DNA from: Lentisphaerae bacterium RIFOXYC12_FULL_60_16
Lineage (GTDB): Bacteria > Verrucomicrobiota > Kiritimatiellia > UBA8416 > YA12-FULL-60-10
Length of the DNA stretch: 37,525 bases
Assembly (NCBI GenBank): GCA_001803315.1
Contig: MHBQ01000140.1
Span: 15,710 to 53,234, forward strand
Direction: 5' to 3'
The notes beneath the pieces are model-generated. The model searched no databases. It saw nothing but the letters and a program-made list of their open reading frames with translations, and was not told the DNA's origin. Position 1 is the stretch's first letter, and the number at the start of each line of letters is the position of its first letter. This document shows positions 33,520-37,525 of the stretch, piece after piece. A program made the translations under genes and the position numbers.

Positions 33520-36435
33520 TTATTTACCCGTATTAAGCGGACGCACTTCCAACATCCCACTGGCGCTGTTCCAACCCAGACGACTTTCCTTGAAAATTGT
33601 CATTTCCACCACCACACCCTTGATCAATGCCTGGCCATCCACCGTGGCATTGACAATCCCGAGATCCGGCCCACGCCCGAAATCCACCGTCAGGTCAACC
33701 AACCCGCGGGCGCCCGGCCAGTCAATGGTCAAATCCCGCAAGACGGCCGTCGGCCTATTGGTATGCGCACCCACCACGCCGGCACGGCCGCATTCCAACA
33801 AGGCTTCATATTGTACATACCGCTTCTTGGGCAGATTGACCAGGTTGTTGTTGAGGTTACCCTGGAAATAACCGTTATTGAAACCGTAGGCTGTCAGGAA
33901 GTTGGCATCCGTTACATCCGCCATAAGCGGATCATCGCTGGTCCGCACCCGCACATCCACATCACCGCCCTCGGCGTAAAGCTGAACTTCCGTCCATGAC
34001 ATACGTTTATAGGCGGGGGCTGCCATACGGGTGTCGTAAATACCGGACCTGAACCGCGCAAAGCGTGGATACCCCACTTCAACGGCATAAACGCCATACA
34101 GGTTGGTGGTGACCGCTCCATTCACCGTCGATAACGTAATACCGTCGGTGTTGCCGTATACTGACGGACCGTTCACGCCACCGGGTTCCCGATCGATATT
34201 CACAAACGCAGGCGTAAACCGGGCCGGTGTCATGGCGCTGGTAACCTTCGCCGCCCAACTGGCATTGGTGTTGTTGCCGGTATTCTGGAAATAATGCATA
34301 AAACCAACGCTGCAGCCGACATAGAGGTCCAGGTCCCCATCGCCGTCCGTATCCGCGAAACGGGGCACGCCATACAACTGGGTGCCGCTTCCGGCATAAG
34401 CGTTCGTGACCAGCGTAAACTGGGGGTCCAACACCGTTCCGTCATTACGCCAGAAATAAACGCCACCGGCCATCGAACCGCTGAACAGGTCAAAATCACC
34501 ATCGCCGTCAATGTCCGCCAGTTCAGGGGCACTGTAGGCGTTGACACCCACGGTCAGACCATCGGCCAGCTTCCAGGAGTATACCGGCGTATCCCAGAGC
34601 GGGCTCACCGGCGTTCCAACATTCTTCACGAACACAAAATCACCGGCCATTCGTCCGGTGATGTAATCCAACAGTCCATCGCCATCGATATCGGCGACCA
34701 CCGGCACCCAATAGGTGCCGCCTGCAACCGCGGGCCAATTGGCGGTTTGCACCGGGAAGTTGGGTGTCTTGCTGTTGCCCGTATTCTGATAAAAGCTCAC
34801 GTTGTTGTTGTCGCCAATGAACAGGTCATAAGCGCCGTCTCCATTAATGTCGGCAAAGAACGGCGCCGGCCCGACGTTGACGGAAATTGCCTTCCAATCG
34901 TCCACCGGAGCCGCCCAGACAGGGTTGGTACCGGAACCTGTGTTCTGGTAAAAACGAATTCTGCCGGGGTTATTCATCCCGGTAAACATGTCCAGATCAT
35001 TATCGAAGCCCATCTGGAAGGTCTGGAAGCGGACCATGTAGTTGGACTGCTTGGCAATCTCCCACATGGGAACCCAATCGCTGTTGGTTTGCGTCGGGCT
35101 GTTGGTGGTCAACGCGAACCAGTTCTTCCCGTTGAAGGTGAGATTTGAAGAACGCCCCGACCCCACATCAATCAGGCGGGCATTGGTAACCAGCAGCGAG
35201 TATCCTGCAGCCCTTTCGAAATGGACTTTGGCCCATCGTCCATTCAGGCCGATGGTGTAGTTGCTGATGCCGGGTGAACCATAAATATAGTTGGTGATGG
35301 TTGTGAGTGTGGCAAACGATTGGACCGGCTTGGAATCGCCGCACCCCGCCGCGGTCCAGGCCATGCCCTTGTCCATGGTCACCACGAAATCCGGAATGTA
35401 CGGAACGGTCGAGGTGAACGTATTGTCCAGTTTGGCACTGCAGTTGCTCAAGATCGTCGGAACCGGCTGGCTGAAGTTATTGTCGCACCACAGGTCGTTG
35501 TAGATCTCGAATTTCACGCGCGATCCGATACCGGTTGGGGCAAAGGTCAGAACGGCGTTCCCAACCCACCCCTGCCCGGCCCCCCGGTCCAGCGCACCCA
35601 GGGTTCCCCCGTATGCGATGGCGGTGAAATTCGAACTACTGACGGGATGCCGGCGTACCGGTGTAAACAATTCCGCATCCCGGTCACTGTTCGACGAACT
35701 TAAGGTAAGTTTATCAATTTCGATCTTTTTCCCGGAAGAATCAGGATCCTGGGCCACCACGATGAACTCGATGTCATGCGTCCCGCTATCCAGCACGATG
35801 CTTCCCCAATTATAGGTGCCCGCCTTGAAGCGGGTGGGCGAATACATATCGTAGTCGGCGGAAGGAGGAAGAAACTTCAGGTTTACGAGATTCTCGAAAA
35901 TAATCTTGGAAGCCGAACTCTCTCCCGTCATGCAGGCAGCCGCGATTCCCGCATCATTGGTTGCCTGCACAACCGCTGCCAATTGCGCATAGATTTGCGC
36001 CGGTGTGGCATTGGTGTTCCGGCTGTTAATCACGGTTCGTATTAACTGGTCCGGCGCACCCGGCCGCACATGATAGACAATGGTTCGGTTCCAGATGATC
36101 TTGCCATCCGTCCCCCGGTCCAGCAGCCCGTCATTGTTCACATCCATGGCCAGGGGCATGCTGATGGCGGTATATTCATTGGAGGTGGGAGGATAAAAAG
36201 CCATCAAGCCCACCCCCACACTGGAAAGCCTCAAATCGGAACGAATCCACTCCATGGCCATCTCTAGGTTCAGATTCAACTCATTCTTAACCTGCTCCTG
36301 CTGCCAAATCTGGAGGGCACTGAGAAAGGCGCCCATCGCCACACCGATAACAACCACTGAAATGGCAGAAGCCACCATGACTTCCACCAAGGTGAACCCT
36401 GAACGCTTTGTCGGTGTAAGGGTCTTCATTTGCAT
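33520..36435 (-). CDS. Giant PilW-like minor pilin fused to FG-GAP (VCBS) repeats
   Basis: A 971-residue prepilin. The leader MQMKTLTPTKRSG is cut before FTLVEVMVAS, with Glu at mature position 5, followed by the PilW/GspJ-type helix and LEMAMEWIRSDLRLSS. A calcium-type loop DVNNDGLLD (residues 98-106) lies in the pilin-like head. At least five FG-GAP repeats follow, with acidic loops starting at Asp478, 529, 582, 641 and 695 (for example DIDGDGDFDLF), spaced 51-59 residues as in integrin-alpha-type beta-propellers. The last 250 residues are another beta-rich region. AAGGA 6 nt upstream supports the ATG at 36435. It is the middle gene of the operon, 21 nt after the PilV-like gene. Likely a pilus-tip adhesin or cargo. 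Confidence 0.85.
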   Translation of the reverse strand: MQMKTLTPTKRSGFTLVEVMVASAISVVVIGVAMGAFLSALQIWQQEQVKNELNLNLEMAMEWIRSDLRLSSVGVGLMAFYPPTSNEYTAISMPLAMDVNNDGLLDRGTDGKIIWNRTIVYHVRPGAPDQLIRTVINSRNTNATPAQIYAQLAAVVQATNDAGIAAACMTGESSASKIIFENLVNLKFLPPSADYDMYSPTRFKAGTYNWGSIVLDSGTHDIEFIVVAQDPDSSGKKIEIDKLTLSSSNSDRDAELFTPVRRHPVSSSNFTAIAYGGTLGALDRGAGQGWVGNAVLTFAPTGIGSRVKFEIYNDLWCDNNFSQPVPTILSNCSAKLDNTFTSTVPYIPDFVVTMDKGMAWTAAGCGDSKPVQSFATLTTITNYIYGSPGISNYTIGLNGRWAKVHFERAAGYSLLVTNARLIDVGSGRSSNLTFNGKNWFALTTNSPTQTNSDWVPMWEIAKQSNYMVRFQTFQMGFDNDLDMFTGMNNPGRIRFYQNTGSGTNPVWAAPVDDWKAISVNVGPAPFFADINGDGAYDLFIGDNNNVSFYQNTGNSKTPNFPVQTANWPAVAGGTYWVPVVADIDGDGLLDYITGRMAGDFVFVKNVGTPVSPLWDTPVYSWKLADGLTVGVNAYSAPELADIDGDGDFDLFSGSMAGGVYFWRNDGTVLDPQFTLVTNAYAGSGTQLYGVPRFADTDGDGDLDLYVGCSVGFMHYFQNTGNNTNASWAAKVTSAMTPARFTPAFVNIDREPGGVNGPSVYGNTDGITLSTVNGAVTTNLYGVYAVEVGYPRFARFRSGIYDTRMAAPAYKRMSWTEVQLYAEGGDVDVRVRTSDDPLMADVTDANFLTAYGFNNGYFQGNLNNNLVNLPKKRYVQYEALLECGRAGVVGAHTNRPTAVLRDLTIDWPGARGLVDLTVDFGRGPDLGIVNATVDGQALIKGVVVEMTIFKESRLGWNSASGMLEVRPLNTGK

Positions 36436-36456
36436 GGCAGTTCCTTGATATTACAC

Positions 36457-36927
36457 CTACTCGTTTGCCAACATTGAATCATCGAGCAACGTGGACACTT
36501 CCACCGGCTGGGTGCTGAAAAAACCGCTTTTCGTGGCAAACGAAACCTTCACCGTAAAAGCCACACACGTGGGAGACACATTACTCACCACCGTTGTTCT
36601 CTGATAACGACCTGATGCTGTCGGGTTTCCGATTGAATCAACAGTCAACTGATTTTCGACCAACAATTCCAAACTACTGAAGTCAAGGGTCCGTGCCCGT
36701 TGTATACGGTTCCGGGCCAGACACATCGCCGCATAATAATCGGTTGCCATATACTGGGTCCGCAAGGCCGTCAACATGGCTGCCGTAAACGCCGTCGACA
36801 CCATAAGAAAGATCATCGATGCCACCATCAATTCCGTCAACGTAAAACCCGCCGTCCCACAACCGATCATGGAAGTTGGTCTTTTGCCATCAACCACCCC
36901 ATCAGGATTATACACCACTTTAATCAT
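36457..36927 (-). CDS. PilV-like minor pilin with long leader
   Basis: A 156-residue prepilin, first gene of the minor-pilin operon. The prepilin peptidase site is CGTAG before FTLTELMVASMIFLMVS, with Glu at mature position 5. The mature part has the MCLARNRIQRARTLDF segment seen in PilV/GspI-like proteins and a beta-rich C-terminus. From ATG 36927, which has GGAG 7 nt upstream, the leader is 27 residues, long for a class III signal. Another ATG at 36960 coincides with the predicted sigma-54 transcription start, so a leaderless 167-residue form is possible but less likely. The next gene starts 21 nt after its stop. Confidence 0.8.
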   Translation of the reverse strand: MIKVVYNPDGVVDGKRPTSMIGCGTAGFTLTELMVASMIFLMVSTAFTAAMLTALRTQYMATDYYAAMCLARNRIQRARTLDFSSLELLVENQLTVDSIGNPTASGRYQRTTVVSNVSPTCVAFTVKVSFATKSGFFSTQPVEVSTLLDDSMLANE

Positions 36928-36970
36928 GATATTGCTCCAACCGTGAATACCAAACTTCATCTAGCATTTA

Positions 36971-36986
36971 AGCAATTATCAGGCCA
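36971..36986 (-). promoter_or_regulatory. Sigma-54 (-24/-12) promoter of the minor-pilin operon
   Basis: Read on the minus strand, TGGCCTGATAATTGCT has the -24 GG and -12 GC separated by exactly 10 nt, with TGGC and TTGCT blocks. It resembles the pilin promoter closely: both continue into ATTGCTT. The predicted start of transcription is near 36960, about 33 nt before the preferred ATG at 36927. Confidence 0.78.
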
Positions 36987-37102
36987 AGAGTAAAAAACTC
37001 AATAAAACTCAAAACATCAAACACGTATTCTCAATTATGACACAAACGCCAGCTACAAATATTCGCACATAAGACAAATATTGTTACAATTGTATGATTC
37101 TA

Positions 37103-37130
37103 TTGACATAACGCAATATACAAGTATTCT
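37103..37130 (+). promoter_or_regulatory. Candidate sigma-70-type promoter in the divergent region
   Basis: A perfect TTGACA (37103-37108), a 16-nt spacer, and TATTCT (37125-37130, 4/6). Transcription would begin near 37137, giving either a 260-nt leader for the gene at 37398 or a separate small RNA. Confidence 0.45.
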
Positions 37131-37218
37131 GGTTGACGTGGTTTGAACCCGTTACATTTGCACGGAAGCACTGTCCATCGATCGGACACCAGCATGCATG
37201 TCGACTTGAGCATCTTAC

Positions 37219-37314
37219 ACGGCGTCGCAATATCATCACGCTTATTCCATCTACTTTAGTTACTTGCCACCCTGCATTCCATCTACTGCCTACCCCCACC
37301 CTATATGACGCCGT
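37219..37314. repeat. Inverted and direct repeats in the leader before the last gene
   Basis: ACGGCGTC (37219-37226) and GACGCCGT (37307-37314) are perfect inverted copies 80 nt apart. Between them a 12-nt direct repeat, ATTCCATCTACT, occurs at 37244-37255 and 37276-37287, exactly 32 bp apart. GTCGCAA also recurs at 37224-37230 and 37313-37319. If transcribed from the promoter at 37103, the outer arms could close a long-range stem. Confidence 0.5.
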
Positions 37315-37397
37315 CGCAACAAATTCAATTTTTTTATTGAGGAAACTCCAAATGCATGCCTAGTATTAACCCTTGGTTATAGAATCGAAAGGGTGAT

Positions 37398-37525
37398 ATG
37401 GCGTCATTGAACGATATCCTTGCACGGTTTCGTAAGCGCCCGGTTGATGTCAACGGAATTGAAATATCCTCAGCTTCCGCCCGCATCGTGCACATGCTCA
37501 AGGATTCATCAGGCGCATATTCCCT
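37398..37525 (+). CDS. Unidentified protein, truncated by the window end
   Basis: The first 42 codons of a gene that continues past the window. The N-terminus begins MASLNDILARFRKRP and continues with VDVNGIEISSASARIVHML; it has no signal peptide or membrane helix and is probably cytoplasmic. AAAGGG at 37388-37393 lies 4 nt before the ATG, and codon use is like its neighbours. I do not recognise the family. Because it is divergent from a minor-pilin operon, a role in pilus assembly is possible but is context only. Confidence 0.6.
   Translation, partial: MASLNDILARFRKRPVDVNGIEISSASARIVHMLKDSSGAYS

Larger units (their letters stand above)
36928..37397. other. AT-rich divergent regulatory region
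   Basis: This 470-bp gap has no convincing gene and is clearly more AT-rich than the rest of the window. It contains the minus-strand sigma-54 promoter (36971-36986), two ACAAATATT copies 19 bp apart (37055-37063 and 37074-37082) and a 10-nt palindrome TACAATTGTA (37085-37094). It also holds a sigma-70-like promoter on the plus strand (37103-37130) and a repeat-bearing stretch (37219-37314) described separately. A second weak plus-strand promoter, TTGAGG-N18-TAGTAT, lies at 37337-37366. Confidence 0.7.

Noticed and set aside
37138-37160. T-arm-like sequence GGTTTGAACCCG suggesting a tRNA or a tRNA-derived attachment site
   Set aside because: No acceptor, D or anticodon arms can be built around it, and no integrase or duplicated end is present.
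37133-37363. Short open frame in the divergent region
   Set aside because: 76 codons, no ribosome-binding site, no hydrophobic or conserved pattern, and it covers the repeat-bearing non-coding stretch.

Overview
The window is a GC-rich bacterial chromosome segment of about 37.5 kb with 31 protein-coding genes, the last one cut by the window end. No rRNA, tRNA, CRISPR array or insertion sequence was seen. The very short major pilin with its Cys-rich tail, the Gfo/Idh/MocA oxidoreductase whose EKP motif is replaced, the sialate-O-acetylesterase-like hydrolase and the pilin-like proteins with large C-terminal domains suggest the PVC superphylum, probably the Kiritimatiellota/Lentisphaerota side. 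That placement is inference from protein style, not from a marker gene.

Layout. (1) 0.1-8.2 kb holds housekeeping and miscellaneous genes: a DUF486 membrane protein, an SGNH/sialate-acetylesterase-like hydrolase, an EamA transporter coupled to acylphosphatase, a stand-alone NifU C-terminal scaffold, a charged exported protein, an ATP-cone/nucleoside-kinase fusion, argS and a Gfo/Idh/MocA oxidoreductase. (2) 8.3-13.3 kb is a type IV pilus or type II secretion core: a PilB/GspE ATPase, a PilC/GspF platform protein, a PilR/NtrC-type sigma-54 activator and a 113-residue major pilin with a strong terminator. (3) 13.4-27 kb is a surface-glycan locus: GT2 plus DUF2304, UDP-sugar dehydrogenase, two SDR sugar epimerases/reductases, a B12-type radical SAM enzyme, a TMTC-like TPR membrane protein, a methyltransferase, a GT4 glycosyltransferase and two large polytopic membrane proteins. 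(4) 27-31.1 kb is a divergent pair: a membrane-fused spermidine-synthase-like protein, and a lipoprotein with an arginase-like (UPF0489) domain plus TPRs. (5) 31.2-36.9 kb holds a PAS protein with a histidine-kinase dimerisation segment but no ATPase domain, preceded by a minor-pilin operon (PilV-like, PilW-like fused to FG-GAP repeats, PilX-like with a beta-helix-type domain). (6) 36.9-37.4 kb is an AT-rich divergent regulatory region leading to a truncated gene.

How it fits together. Near-consensus sigma-54 (-24/-12) promoters lie in front of both the major pilin (12875-12890) and the minor-pilin operon (36971-36986, minus strand). The activator encoded directly before the pilin is the obvious candidate regulator of both. 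A 15-bp box shared 13/15 lies upstream of the activator gene and upstream of the pilin gene. The activator's own Shine-Dalgarno is buried in a perfect 10-bp hairpin. Three genes without a Shine-Dalgarno (13380, 23579, 29245) have sigma-70-like -10 boxes ending 6-8 nt before the ATG, which suggests leaderless mRNAs. The strongest novelty candidates are the FG-GAP propeller covalently joined to a pilin N-terminus and the arginase-like TPR lipoprotein.
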